64,000 nucleotides of DNA from Shewanella canadensis (GTDB lineage: Bacteria > Pseudomonadota > Gammaproteobacteria > Enterobacterales > Shewanellaceae), in NCBI RefSeq assembly GCF_003966225.1, contig NZ_RXNU01000004.1, positions 124,001 to 188,000 of the forward strand, read 5' to 3'. The notes beneath the pieces are model-generated. The model ran no database searches and was not told the DNA's origin. It saw only the letters and a list, made by a program, of their open reading frames with translations. The number at the start of each line of letters is the position of its first letter. Position 1 is the stretch's first letter. This document shows positions 38,507 through 47,982 of the stretch, piece after piece. The translations under genes were made by a program, and so were the position numbers.

Positions 38507-41158
38507 ATGAAATTTAAACTTATCGCGACGGCAATAACTTTACTGCTCACCACCGGTGCATGTAGCCAGAAGGTAACCCAGCCCACTGATGCCGAGACAC
38601 TGATTAATGACAGTATGACTCAGCGAGCACTCAACCGACTCGGTGACGTTTTAGATATTAAGTATCGTTTAATCACTAATTATCCCGATGGCTGCTTAAC
38701 TTCCGGGGTCGATGGACGCTGTTTTAGCGCCCAGATCGATCTCACTTCCCCCCTTGATATCCAGAGTAAAGACTGGGCGATATACTTTAGCCAGATGAGA
38801 CCCGTTAAGTCGGTGAACAGTGAAGAGTTTACCATTACCAGGGTTAAGGGTGACCTTCACAAAATTGAGCCGACAGATGCCTTCAAAGGGCTGAGTAAAG
38901 GGGTCACTAAAACCATCGACTTTCGTGGTGAGCTTTGGCAGCTATCGGAAACGGATGCGATGCCAAATTACTACCTAGTATCGGGTGAGCTAACGCCTGC
39001 AGTGATTAAAAGCACTCAAGTCACTACCGATGCTGAGACTGGCATGGAGATCAGGCCATATAATCTGGCGTTCACCGATGCAGACACACAATATAAGCGA
39101 AGCGATACAGATAAGGTGAAGTGGGCGACACCTGAGGTGTTGTTTCTGGCAAACCAAGGGGTAGAGTCGCAGCCAGAATCGGCCGTGAACACTATTATTC
39201 CTACACCATTAAACATTGAGGTTACATCGACTGATAGACCTGTTTCTCTCGCTCTAGGCATACAGTTAAAGCTAAATTCAGTTGATGTTAGCGTAATTAC
39301 AGCTGCACTGGAGCGATTAGCGCGTATCGGTGTGGGTCAGAGTGAGGAGGGGGTAGAGGTAAACTTTGAAAAAGTAACTGATGGGCTGGTAAGTGGAAGC
39401 TACCGGTTAAATATCGCAAAAGATAACATCAAGATCTCCGCCTCAGATGATGCTGGTTTCTCCTATGCGCTCGCGTCTTTGACAAGTCTTATCGACACAG
39501 ACAAGCTATCTGTTAATACCATGAACATTCGAGATGAGCCCAGATATGACTTTCGTGGTATGCATATCGATGTGTCCAGAAACTTTCATAGTAAGCAGTT
39601 GATCTTAGATATGTTAGATCAGATGGCGGCATATAAATTAAATAAGTTACACCTTCATATGGCTGACGATGAGGGTTGGCGATTAGAGATAGATGGGTTG
39701 CCGGAGTTGACCGATATAGGCAGTAAACGTTGCCATGATCTGACCGAGACGAGCTGTCTATTGCCTCAACTCGGCAGTGGCCCCTCTGCGGACACCGCAG
39801 TCAACGGTTACTACTCAAAATCGGATTATATAGAGATCTTAAAGTATGCCTCAGCCAGGCAAATTCAGGTCATTCCATCTATGGATATGCCGGGGCACTC
39901 CCGGGCAGCCATTAAGTCTATGGAGGCACGCTATAAGAAGTTAATGACACTGGGTAAGGAGCAAGCCGCGAAGGAGTATCTATTGGTCGACTTCGATGAC
40001 AAGACGGTTTACTCATCGATTCAATATTATGACGACAATACCCTAAACGTGTGTATGGAATCGACGTTCCACTTTGTTTCTAAGGTTATCGATGAAATAG
40101 CTAAATTGCACCTGCAAGCGGGTCAGCCACTCTCAATTTATCATATCGGTGCCGATGAAACGGCTGGCGCCTGGCTCGAGTCTCCAGTCTGTGAGGCATT
40201 TCTTGCAGACAATAATCAGGGGGTTAAATCGAGTGACGAGTTTGGCGCATATTTTGTCGAGCGAGTCTCAAATATACTGAGTAAGAAAGGCATCGAACCT
40301 GCAGGCTGGAGTGATGGTATGAGTCATACTCGCCACGAAAATATGCCTAAGCAGTCACAGAGTAACGTTTGGGATGTGATCTCCCATGGTGGCTATAAGC
40401 GGGCACATCAGCAGGTTAACCTAGGTTGGGATGCCATTTTGGGTATGCCTGAAATGCTCTATTTCGATTTCCCATACGAAGCGGATCCGAAAGAGCATGG
40501 TTATTACTGGGCCAGCCGAAATACCAATGAACGAAAGTTGTATGGCTTTATGCCTGATAATCTTCCTGCAAACGCCGAGCAATGGACTGATATCCAGGGG
40601 CAGGCTTTTGAAGCGGATGATACTGAGAAATTAGATGAAAATGGTAAGCGTGTCAGTGGACCAATCAAAGAAGGCATGGGCTTTGGTGGTATACAGGGAC
40701 AGATCTGGAGTGAGACCTTAAGAAGTGATGCCGTCGTCGAGTATATGACCTTCCCAAGGTTATTAATCTTAGCCGAGAAGGCATGGCATAAGGCCGATTG
40801 GGAAGTGCCATATCAATATGAGGGGGCGGTTTATAATCAAGATTCTGCTTTCTTTACCCAAGAGATGCGTACCCGCCAATTGGCTCAATGGTCAATAATC
40901 GCAAATACACTCGGCCATAAAGAGTTATCAAAACTTGATAGGGCGGGTATCGAATACCGTGTTCCTACCGTCGGCGCTCATATTCATGAGGGTAAGCTTT
41001 TCACTAATCTGATCTACCCAGGGCTCGTTATAGAATATCGACTCGCTGGTGGGCAGTGGCAAGAATATCACTCTCCTGTAGCGGTCGAGGGGCAAGTTGA
41101 AGTGAGGGCCGTTGGCGCTGACGGGAAACGAAGAGGCCGCTCCCTAGTCGTAATGTAA
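38507..41158 (+). CDS. beta-N-acetylhexosaminidase (GH20), lipoprotein
   Basis: The 883-residue protein has a signal and lipobox (TTGACSQ), an N-terminal CHB_HEX-like carbohydrate domain (about 35-190), a GH20b domain (about 230-345), the GH20 barrel (about 350-770) and a short C-terminal domain. The catalytic Asp550-Glu551 pair is in IYHIGADETAGAW; RYDFRGMHIDVSRNFH and LHMADDEGWRLEI are also typical. It removes terminal GlcNAc from chitooligosaccharides in the envelope. Two ATG codons are adjacent; the second (38507) has better spacing from AGAGG. It feeds the NagX/NagP/NagK route encoded next to it. Confidence 0.92.
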   Translation: MKFKLIATAITLLLTTGACSQKVTQPTDAETLINDSMTQRALNRLGDVLDIKYRLITNYPDGCLTSGVDGRCFSAQIDLTSPLDIQSKDWAIYFSQMRPVKSVNSEEFTITRVKGDLHKIEPTDAFKGLSKGVTKTIDFRGELWQLSETDAMPNYYLVSGELTPAVIKSTQVTTDAETGMEIRPYNLAFTDADTQYKRSDTDKVKWATPEVLFLANQGVESQPESAVNTIIPTPLNIEVTSTDRPVSLALGIQLKLNSVDVSVITAALERLARIGVGQSEEGVEVNFEKVTDGLVSGSYRLNIAKDNIKISASDDAGFSYALASLTSLIDTDKLSVNTMNIRDEPRYDFRGMHIDVSRNFHSKQLILDMLDQMAAYKLNKLHLHMADDEGWRLEIDGLPELTDIGSKRCHDLTETSCLLPQLGSGPSADTAVNGYYSKSDYIEILKYASARQIQVIPSMDMPGHSRAAIKSMEARYKKLMTLGKEQAAKEYLLVDFDDKTVYSSIQYYDDNTLNVCMESTFHFVSKVIDEIAKLHLQAGQPLSIYHIGADETAGAWLESPVCEAFLADNNQGVKSSDEFGAYFVERVSNILSKKGIEPAGWSDGMSHTRHENMPKQSQSNVWDVISHGGYKRAHQQVNLGWDAILGMPEMLYFDFPYEADPKEHGYYWASRNTNERKLYGFMPDNLPANAEQWTDIQGQAFEADDTEKLDENGKRVSGPIKEGMGFGGIQGQIWSETLRSDAVVEYMTFPRLLILAEKAWHKADWEVPYQYEGAVYNQDSAFFTQEMRTRQLAQWSIIANTLGHKELSKLDRAGIEYRVPTVGAHIHEGKLFTNLIYPGLVIEYRLAGGQWQEYHSPVAVEGQVEVRAVGADGKRRGRSLVVM

Positions 41159-41199
41159 TATTAGTCGTCTTGTAACATTAGCCGTCATGTAATACCAGT

Positions 41200-41233
41200 A
41201 GCCACACAACAAAGAGTTAACAGGTGTGGCTTT
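41200..41233 (+). terminator. candidate terminator of the hexosaminidase gene
   Basis: Arms AGCCACAC (41200-41207) and GTGTGGCT (41224-41231) with a 16-base loop; the T-run is weak. Confidence 0.5.
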
Positions 41234-41325
41234 GATAAAATAACAATCCTAGCCACGCTTAACTCCCTATCAGTAAGGTGTTCAGAGGAAAGTCGTATAC
41301 AGATGCAATTAGGTTAAAAAAGTAA

Positions 41326-41341
41326 ATGACAACGCTGTCAT
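41326..41341. promoter_or_regulatory. NagR operator of nagK-nagA
   Basis: ATGACAACGCTGTCAT, two bases different from the receptor site, 89 bases before the nagK start. Confidence 0.8.
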
Positions 41342-41430
41342 TTGTGTTGTAACATGAAGTTAACTTAATCGGTGACGGAACGTGATGAGAGTCTTTTACG
41401 TTCCGGATGAAAACTGTGAATGAGGTCTGT

Positions 41431-42327
41431 ATGAGTGTGAACCAGACGACGGGGAAACCCTTGTTTATCGGTATTGATGGTGGTGGCAGTAAATGCCGGG
41501 CAACGATCTACTCTAGTGAAGATGCTGTAGTTGGTACCGGTGTCGCGGGGCGCGCAAATCCACTTCATGGTTTATCTAAAACATTTGAGTCGATTCAGGC
41601 ATCTACTGAGCTCGCATTGAGAGATGCTGGGATGAACTTGATTGACAGCAAAACCTTAGTCGCAGGTATTGGTCTTGCGGGCGTTAATGTTCCCAGACTT
41701 TATAATGATATTGTTAACTGGGAGCATCCATTTGCCCATATGTATGTGACCACAGATCTGCACACTGCGTGTATCGGAGCGCACAAAGGTGGAGATGGTG
41801 CTGTTATCATTACCGGCACAGGTTCATGTGGCTACGCCAATGTTAACGGTAAAGAGTTATGCCTGGGCGGACATGGTTTTGCCTTAGGTGATAAAGGAAG
41901 TGGCGCCTGGCTAGGTTTACAAGTTGCAGAGCAGGTTTTACTTTATCTCGATGGTTTCGCTAAAGAGACGGCGTTGACCGAGCGAGTTTTGAGTTATTTT
42001 AACACTAAAGATGCGATGGGAATTGTTGAGCAGCTGGCAGGGCAGTCATCCGGCACCTACGCAAAGCTTGCTCGTATCGTTCTTGAGTGTGCCCATGCTA
42101 ATGATGAGGTCGCGCTTGGCATAGTCAAAGAGGGCGCGGCTTATATCAGCGAGTTGGCGCGCAAGTTATTTGAAATTGAACCTCCTCGTTTTTCTATGAT
42201 TGGCGGTCTTGCGGAGCCCTTAGCTCCATGGCTGGGTAAAGATGTGATTGCTAAGCTTTCACCCACACTGGCGCCACCGGAATTCGGAGCCGCCTATTAT
42301 GCCCGTCAGCAGTTTCAGAAAAAATGA
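41431..42327 (+). CDS. nagK: N-acetylglucosamine kinase (BadF/BadG ATPase type)
   Basis: The 298-residue cytoplasmic enzyme phosphorylates GlcNAc to GlcNAc-6-phosphate. It shows the ASKHA ATP-binding plan: phosphate-1 loop FIGIDGGGSKCRATI, phosphate-2 loop AVIITGTGSCGYAN, and adenosine region FSMIGGLAEPLAPWL. This is the NagK type known in Shewanella. I chose ATG 41431 because GAGG is five bases upstream; an ATG 24 bases earlier lacks a site. It is followed 27 bases on by nagA, with no deaminase gene between them. Confidence 0.88.
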   Translation: MSVNQTTGKPLFIGIDGGGSKCRATIYSSEDAVVGTGVAGRANPLHGLSKTFESIQASTELALRDAGMNLIDSKTLVAGIGLAGVNVPRLYNDIVNWEHPFAHMYVTTDLHTACIGAHKGGDGAVIITGTGSCGYANVNGKELCLGGHGFALGDKGSGAWLGLQVAEQVLLYLDGFAKETALTERVLSYFNTKDAMGIVEQLAGQSSGTYAKLARIVLECAHANDEVALGIVKEGAAYISELARKLFEIEPPRFSMIGGLAEPLAPWLGKDVIAKLSPTLAPPEFGAAYYARQQFQKK

Positions 42328-42354
42328 TTTAAGTAGACTCAGGATCTAAATGAG

Positions 42355-43482
42355 ATGAAGCAGACTTTTATTGCACAGCAAGTATTCGATGGTGAGACTT
42401 TTCATAGTGAATGCCCAGTTACTATTGAAGATGGGCATATTTTGGCATTTGATACCGTTTCCGGTGCAAAGGAAGTTAAATTAGATGGGACGCTCGCTCC
42501 CGGATTCATCGATGTTCAGGTTAATGGCGGTGGCGGGGCATTACTAAATGCAGACACCTCGGTCGAGTGCATCGAGACGATAGGCTCTGCACACGCTAAG
42601 TTTGGTACCACAGCTTTCCTGCCGACACTTATTACCGATGATATCGATGTGATGTGCAGAGCAGCCGATGCCGTCGCAGCTTCATTAATTAAAGGTAGTG
42701 CCGGTGTGTTAGGTGTGCACTTTGAGGGGCCACACCTCTCTATTCCCAAAAAAGGGGTGCACCCTCAATCTCATATACGGCGTATATCAGACGCTGAACT
42801 CGAACTCTTTTACCGGGATGACTTAGGCATAAAGCTGGTGACTTTGGCGCCTGAAAATGTCTCCGTTGAGGTGATTAAGGCGCTCGTTGACGCCGATGTC
42901 AAGGTCTGCCTCGGTCATTCAAATGCCGATTATGAAACGGTTGTTGCCGCCCTTGAAGCTGGCGCAACCGGGTTTACTCATCTGTTTAATGCTATGTCAC
43001 CATTGGGTTCGAGAGAGCCGGGTATGGTGGGGGCCGCTATCGAAAGCCGCGATGCATGGTGCGGCTTAATTGTCGATGGACACCATGTTCATTCGGCGGC
43101 GGCTAAGGTGGCTATCTACGCAAAGCCCAGAGGCAAGGTGATGCTGGTTACCGATGCTATGCCTCCCGTTGGGCTGGACAGTGAAGCGAGTTTCGAGCTC
43201 TTTGGTACTCAGGTTATACGTCAAGGCGATCGATTAAATGCGCTCACTGGTGAGCTAGCCGGTTGTGTACTCGACATGGCTGGTGCGGTGCGCAATACCG
43301 TCAATATGTTGGGAATTGATTTAGACGAAGCCATAAGAATGGGATCTCTCTATCCATCGCAATTTTTAAATATTGATAAGCGCCAAGGCCAGCTATCTGT
43401 AGGCAGTCGAGCAGACTTGACCTTACTCAACCGTAACATCAAAGTTGAACAAACCTATATTGGTGGCGAACGTGTGTTTTAG
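42355..43482 (+). CDS. nagA: N-acetylglucosamine-6-phosphate deacetylase
   Basis: The 375-residue amidohydrolase turns GlcNAc-6-phosphate into glucosamine-6-phosphate and acetate. Metal and substrate segments are present: HFEGPHLS (metal Glu), LGHSNADYE, THLFNAMSPLGSREPG, DGHHVHS and VTDAMPPVGL with the catalytic Asp. Length is normal. It is cotranscribed with nagK and ends at a strong terminator. Confidence 0.94.
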   Translation: MKQTFIAQQVFDGETFHSECPVTIEDGHILAFDTVSGAKEVKLDGTLAPGFIDVQVNGGGGALLNADTSVECIETIGSAHAKFGTTAFLPTLITDDIDVMCRAADAVAASLIKGSAGVLGVHFEGPHLSIPKKGVHPQSHIRRISDAELELFYRDDLGIKLVTLAPENVSVEVIKALVDADVKVCLGHSNADYETVVAALEAGATGFTHLFNAMSPLGSREPGMVGAAIESRDAWCGLIVDGHHVHSAAAKVAIYAKPRGKVMLVTDAMPPVGLDSEASFELFGTQVIRQGDRLNALTGELAGCVLDMAGAVRNTVNMLGIDLDEAIRMGSLYPSQFLNIDKRQGQLSVGSRADLTLLNRNIKVEQTYIGGERVF

Positions 43483-43510
43483 TTCTAGCCATTCGTTGTT
43501 GAATTAGTTT

Positions 43511-43541
43511 AAGCCCCGGCAGCTATGCTGTCGGGGCTTTT
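43511..43541 (+). terminator. terminator of nagK-nagA
   Basis: Thirteen-base arms AAGCCCCGGCAGC / GCTGTCGGGGCTT with one G-T pair, loop TAT, then T. Confidence 0.85.
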
Positions 43542-43573
43542 TGTTATACAAAGCTAAAGAATAGGAAGAAGTA

Positions 43574-44710
43574 ATGGAAGTTGCTCAAGCTAAGGTCTCC
43601 AAACGTCGATTAATGTCTCTCGATGCGCTTAGGGGCTTCGACATGTTTTGGATTTTGGGTGGTGAAGCCCTATTTGCAGGCTTGTTGGCCTGGACCGGTT
43701 GGCAAGGCTGGCAATGGTTTGACGCCCAGATGCATCACAGTGAGTGGCACGGATTTACCTTTTACGATCTCATCTTTCCACTATTCATTTTTCTATCGGG
43801 AGTGGCATTAGGATTATCGCCAAAGCGATTAGATAAGTTACCTATCGCCCAGAGAATGCCGCTGTATAAACACGCTGTTAAGCGTTTATTACTGCTACTT
43901 TTCTTCGGTATTCTTTACAACCATGGTTGGGGGACGGGAGTCCCGGTTGTACTCGATGAAGTTAGATATGCCAGTGTGCTAGGTCGAATCGCTTTTGCCT
44001 GGTTTTTTGCCGCTATCTTGGTATGGCATACCTGTTTGCGTACGCAAATAATCACCATGGTTGGGATTGTGATTGGCTATGCACTCCTGCAGTTATTTTT
44101 CCCGGTGCCTGGATATGGAGCAGGGAGTTTCACACCTGAAGGCTCTATTAATGCGTTTATCGACACTCATCTTCTTCCTGGGATCACATACCAGAACCGA
44201 CCATTAGATCCTGAGGGGATATTATCAACTATCCCCGCCGTAGCGAATGCTTTAGCTGGCGTGTTTGTCGGACATTTTATCATTAAGCCTCATCCTAAAG
44301 GTGAATGGTTTAAAGTGGTTTATATGTTAGTCGCGGGTGCTGCCTTCTTGGGACTCGGTTGGCTGCTTGATTTCATTGTGCCGGTAAATAAGGAGCTATG
44401 GACCAGCTCATTTACCTTGGTAACCATAGGCTGGAGTTTAATTCTGCTCACTGTCTTCTATGCTATTGTCGATCTACTTAAGTGGCAGACACTGGCTTTC
44501 CCCTTTGTTGTTATCGGGTGCAACGCCATTATCATCTATCTTGCCTCTAGCCTTATTAATTGGAAATACATCGCACAAGGTCTCTTTGGCGGGGTCATCA
44601 ATGTCACCCCCGCAGCGGGCCAACAACTGGTCGCCGTTATTTCACTGCTGTTAGTACAGTGGTGGTTGCTGTTTTGGATGTTTAGGCGAAATATTTTCAT
44701 TAAGGTTTAA
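43574..44710 (+). CDS. nagX: NagX-type membrane acyltransferase-like protein (DUF5009)
   Basis: The 378-residue inner-membrane protein has about ten hydrophobic segments and begins with the family motif RLMSLDALRGFDMFWILGGE. It belongs to the group related to heparan-alpha-glucosaminide acetyltransferase and is a fixed member of Shewanella nag clusters, where a role with chitooligosaccharide or GlcNAc in the membrane is suspected but not proved. It follows the nagA terminator by 32 bases and has no NagR site of its own, so it may depend on readthrough. Confidence 0.85.
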   Translation: MEVAQAKVSKRRLMSLDALRGFDMFWILGGEALFAGLLAWTGWQGWQWFDAQMHHSEWHGFTFYDLIFPLFIFLSGVALGLSPKRLDKLPIAQRMPLYKHAVKRLLLLLFFGILYNHGWGTGVPVVLDEVRYASVLGRIAFAWFFAAILVWHTCLRTQIITMVGIVIGYALLQLFFPVPGYGAGSFTPEGSINAFIDTHLLPGITYQNRPLDPEGILSTIPAVANALAGVFVGHFIIKPHPKGEWFKVVYMLVAGAAFLGLGWLLDFIVPVNKELWTSSFTLVTIGWSLILLTVFYAIVDLLKWQTLAFPFVVIGCNAIIIYLASSLINWKYIAQGLFGGVINVTPAAGQQLVAVISLLLVQWWLLFWMFRRNIFIKV

Positions 44711-44787
44711 GTCTGTAGGGTTAGAGTTTGTTACTGATTTGACGCATTAAAATGAATGGGTATCCGTTATGATGTTAAAAGAATGAA

Positions 44788-44803
44788 ATGACAGCGTTGT
44801 CTT
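44788..44803. promoter_or_regulatory. NagR operator of nagP
   Basis: ATGACAGCGTTGTCTT differs from the receptor site at one base in the right half. It lies 151 bases before nagP. Confidence 0.7.
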
Positions 44804-44954
44804 TTTTGTGTTTCTGTTTTAACATCAGTGAAACAAAGCTGTTTGAATTAACCCGTGAATAGCGTTATTTGGTAGAGTTTAGCCACAGGTTTATATGAGT
44901 AAGTGAGATTAACCGTACCGTATTCCACAATTAAATATTATAAGAAGCAGGCTT

Positions 44955-46259
44955 ATGGAAATGACATTAAATAGTGATAAGAAGCGCAGTAGCGTTATCC
45001 CGATGACGATAGTCGCAGTGCTCTTTTTTGTGCTGGGGTTTGCAACCTGGCTCAATGGCTCATTGATGCCGTATCTGAAACAGATCCTTCAATTAACTCC
45101 GCTACAAGCCTCATTAATTTTATTTTCATTTTATATTGCAGTGACCTTTACCGCGCTACCTTCAGCCTGGTTAATACGAAAAGTGGGTTATAAAAACGGT
45201 ATGGCGCTGGGGATGGGCGTCATGATGATAGCGGGTTTACTGTTTATTCCCGCTGCTAAGACTCAGATTTTCGGCTTGTTCCTTTTTGCACAGTTAGTAA
45301 TGGGAGCGGGTCAGACTCTACTTCAAACCGCTGTGAACCCCTATGTCGTTCGTATTGGTCCTGAAGAGTCTGCTGCTGCACGTGTAAGCGTGATGGGAAT
45401 ATTGAATAAGGGTGCCGGAGTTATAGCACCAATGGTATTTACGGCTCTTATCTTAGACAGTTTTAAAGATAGAGTGGGGACAGAGCTTACTCAGCTTCAA
45501 ATAGATGAGATGGCCAATGGCTTAGTGATTCCATATCTGGGAATGGCCCTGTTTATCGGTTTATTAGCATTAGTCGTCAAGAAGTCACCTCTGCCTGAAT
45601 TGTCTAAAGAAGATGACGACAGCGATGCCAACAGCAAAGGCCATATAAGAGAAGCACTGTCTCATCCTAACCTGGCACTTGGTGTGGCGGCGCTGTTTTT
45701 CTACGTTGCCGTCGAGGTGATAGCGGGTGATACCATAGGTACATTTGCCCTCTCTTTAGGTGTTGAAAGTTATGGTGTGATGACCTCATATACTATGATC
45801 TGTATGGTGCTTGGTTATACATTAGGGATATTGACCATTCCCCGTTTTATCTCTCAACCAAAAGCCCTGATGATCTCAGCCATACTGGGGTTACTGCTAA
45901 CCTTAGGTATCGTACTTGGTGACAACGAATCTTACGCCATTGCAAACATCCTCTTAGTGCCATTTGGTGGCGCACAGCTACCTGATACCTTGCTCATGAT
46001 TGCTTTTCTTGGCTTGGCTAACGCGATAGTCTGGCCGGCAGTCTGGCCATTGGCGCTATCGGGCATGGGGAAGTTAACCAGTACAGGTTCTGCATTACTG
46101 GTAATGGGTATTGCAGGTGGAGCATTTGGCCCACTATTTTGGGGGCTGACAAGTTCTGTCTCATCTCTGGGGCAGCAGGGCGGTTATATGGTGATGTTAC
46201 CCTGTTACCTGTTTATCCTATTTTATGCCGTCAAAGGCTATAAGATGAAAAGTTGGTAG
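44955..46259 (+). CDS. nagP: GlcNAc permease NagP (MFS sugar transporter)
   Basis: The 434-residue inner-membrane protein has about 12 hydrophobic segments. The N-terminal LFFVLGFATWLNGSLMPYLK and AGQTLLQTAVNPYVVRIGP are hallmarks of the FGHS/fucose-permease group to which Shewanella NagP belongs. It imports GlcNAc by proton symport. A NagR operator lies upstream and a terminator downstream, so it is a single-gene unit in the regulon. Confidence 0.9.
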   Translation: MEMTLNSDKKRSSVIPMTIVAVLFFVLGFATWLNGSLMPYLKQILQLTPLQASLILFSFYIAVTFTALPSAWLIRKVGYKNGMALGMGVMMIAGLLFIPAAKTQIFGLFLFAQLVMGAGQTLLQTAVNPYVVRIGPEESAAARVSVMGILNKGAGVIAPMVFTALILDSFKDRVGTELTQLQIDEMANGLVIPYLGMALFIGLLALVVKKSPLPELSKEDDDSDANSKGHIREALSHPNLALGVAALFFYVAVEVIAGDTIGTFALSLGVESYGVMTSYTMICMVLGYTLGILTIPRFISQPKALMISAILGLLLTLGIVLGDNESYAIANILLVPFGGAQLPDTLLMIAFLGLANAIVWPAVWPLALSGMGKLTSTGSALLVMGIAGGAFGPLFWGLTSSVSSLGQQGGYMVMLPCYLFILFYAVKGYKMKSW

Positions 46260-46312
46260 TTATTAGCGTTAGTGACTAACGTTAGTTTAGCAACAGTTAT
46301 TAGCGATAGCCG

Positions 46313-46354
46313 TTAGTAAACAGTGAGTAGTAAACCGTGATTAGTAAACACAGT
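46313..46354. repeat. three imperfect 14-bp tandem units
   Basis: The unit is close to TTAGTAAACAGTGA, repeated three times directly before the nagP terminator. A partly palindromic stretch rich in GTTAG precedes it. Confidence 0.55.
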
Positions 46355-46361
46355 TAAACTG

Positions 46362-46386
46362 AGGAGCCTTTAGGGCTCCTTTTTTA
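46362..46386 (+). terminator. terminator of nagP
   Basis: Arms AGGAGCC / GGCTCCT with a five-base loop and six T. The 190 bases after it up to the first tRNA-like remnant contain nothing I can name. Confidence 0.8.
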
Positions 46387-46577
46387 TGCCTTTGAATTAC
46401 CCCGTCCTGAAATCTGTTGTATTAAGTGAGATGAGGCTGACGTGAGGAAGCATCTGGGATCTTTTTTGAAGCTGGCTGAATATAGCGGTAATGCTTGTGG
46501 AAGGAGGGCTGGCAATGAGCTCTCATCAGCCTTGGAAAGTGTAGATGAAACTGAGCAGTGTTGGTTGTTACGATTCA

Positions 46578-46676
46578 GGTGCCGGCACCAAGAGTCGGTT
46601 CTTTATAACAAAAGGGGACCTACTGCTGCTCTTAGAATGAGTAAGTCAATTGCTCTACCAACTGAGCTATGCCGGC
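46578..46676 (-). pseudogene. decayed tRNA-Thr copy
   Basis: The 5' part (acceptor strand, D-arm, 46641-46676) and the 3' part (T-arm and acceptor, 46578-46598) match the intact tRNA-Thr genes at 46741 and 47635. Extra bases are inserted in the anticodon arm and in the T-arm, so it cannot fold as a normal tRNA. It lies downstream of an intact copy. Confidence 0.7.
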
Positions 46677-46705
46677 TTGATCTTAAATAGAAAAGTATCC
46701 GATAC

Positions 46706-46735
46706 AAAAAAGCCACTCAAAAGAGTGGCTTTATC
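46706..46735 (-). terminator. terminator of the first tRNA-Phe/tRNA-Thr unit
   Basis: Arms AAAGCCACTC / GAGTGGCTTT around AAAA, with further A before it, so it reads as a stem plus T-run on the minus strand. Confidence 0.75.
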
Positions 46736-46740
46736 GTATA

Positions 46741-46816
<76 letters not shown>

Positions 46817-46823
46817 TAAATAT

Positions 46824-46899
46824 TGGTGCCCGAACCCGGAATCGAACCAGGGACACGAGGATTTTCAATCCTCTGCTCTACCGACTGAGCTATTCGGGC
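46824..46899 (-). tRNA. tRNA-Phe (anticodon GAA), copy 1
   Basis: The 76-base gene including CCA begins GCCCGAATAGCTCAG, with anticodon loop TTGAAAA and T-loop GTTCGATTC. It is the first gene of the unit on the minus strand, before tRNA-Thr copy 1. Identical to copy 2 at 47796. Confidence 0.95.
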
Positions 46900-46981
46900 A
46901 ACTAAACTAAGTGTTAGTCATCTACTCTAAGCGAGAGTATTAATCAGGTTGTTTATGACCCGTCTCGTTTGGAGTGCGCGT

Positions 46982-47010
46982 ATAATATAGCGATGCTCTG
47001 GAGCGTGCAA
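46982..47010 (-). promoter_or_regulatory. sigma-70 promoter of tRNA unit 1
   Basis: On the minus strand TTGCAC (47005-47010), 17 bases, TATTAT (46982-46987), then a GC-rich discriminator ACGCGCACTCC of the kind linked to stringent control of stable RNA genes. Confidence 0.8.
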
Positions 47011-47517
47011 GTAGTTTTTTATCAAAGATGTTCAACTTGTCAAAATCTGAACGATCACGCGATATTTGTACTAATAGCGAGCTAATGCTGGTGTATAACT
47101 GACCTATGAGTCGGTCTTATCTGTCTGGTTGTGCATATACGTCGTGGACAACGGGTAAAGCTGGTGATAAAACAACCTGCTTTACCCTTCGTTTGATCGG
47201 GCACAGCTTGAGTTACTCTGAAGGGAGAGGTTGGTTGAGCGATAATGTAATCGATTGAGGATGAAAAATGAATATGATCTCTTTCATTTTAATTTTGCTC
47301 AGCTCACTAGTCGAGCAATGACAAGTCCATTTTGCTTTAGCTTCTCAACTAATACTTATCAGATAAAGGTCATATGAATCACCTGTCTTATCTCATACCT
47401 CATACAAGGAGAATGAATTTCTGGGTGCTAGCGATTTCATATTTAAGATACAAGTAAGCTGATAAAGAGTGTGGCTTATTGCACTTCGCTCTTCACTTTT
47501 AACAAAGAGAACGAATA

Positions 47518-47572
47518 TGGTGCCGGCACCAAGAGTCGAAGCTCTTGTGGGGGAGACCTACTGATAGTTAGT
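47518..47572 (-). pseudogene. truncated tRNA-Thr remnant
   Basis: The 3' end of tRNA-Thr including CCA and the T-arm start (TGGTGCCGGCACCAAGAGTC on the plus strand) is present, followed by an insertion and a piece of the variable/anticodon region. The 5' half is missing. Such 3' tRNA ends can be scars of element integration or of recombination between repeats. Confidence 0.65.
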
Positions 47573-47596
47573 ATTGAACATCTGAATTTTAGACAT

Positions 47597-47628
47597 AGAA
47601 AAGCCCCGAACAATGTCGAGGCTTTTCT
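47597..47628 (-). terminator. terminator of tRNA unit 2
   Basis: Arms AGAAAAGCC / GGCTTTTCT with a further CGA/TCG pair inside, placed directly after tRNA-Thr copy 2 on the minus strand. Confidence 0.65.
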
Positions 47629-47634
47629 ATTGTA

Positions 47635-47710
<76 letters not shown>

Positions 47711-47795
47711 ATATTACTTTTAAACAGATTAACTCGGGAGTAATCTGTTTGATTACCAGTCGCAACTCAAAACAACTAAGTGTACCAGTGAATAT

Positions 47796-47871
47796 TGGTG
47801 CCCGAACCCGGAATCGAACCAGGGACACGAGGATTTTCAATCCTCTGCTCTACCGACTGAGCTATTCGGGC
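47796..47871 (-). tRNA. tRNA-Phe (anticodon GAA), copy 2
   Basis: Seventy-six bases including CCA, identical to copy 1 at 46824, first gene of the second unit. Confidence 0.95.
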
Positions 47872-47953
47872 AACTAAACTAAGTGTTAGTCATCTACTCT
47901 AAACGAAAGTATTAATCAGGTTGTTTATGACCCGTCTTGTTTGGAGTGCGCGT

Positions 47954-47982
47954 ATCTTATAGCGATGTAATTTTTCCTGCAA
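47954..47982 (-). promoter_or_regulatory. sigma-70 promoter of tRNA unit 2
   Basis: On the minus strand TTGCAG (47977-47982), 17 bases, TAAGAT (47954-47959), followed by the same GC-rich ACGCGCACTCC as in unit 1. Sequence upstream of the -10 region differs between the copies. Confidence 0.75.

Noticed and set aside
46442..46690. 82-codon plus-strand open frame
   Set aside because: It runs antisense through the decayed tRNA-Thr copy, has no convincing ribosome site and resembles no protein.
47260..47460. Very short frames with ribosome-site-like sequences between the tRNA units
   Set aside because: The longest is about 38 codons with no recognisable features; one 14-codon frame has AAGGAG directly touching its ATG, which is too close.
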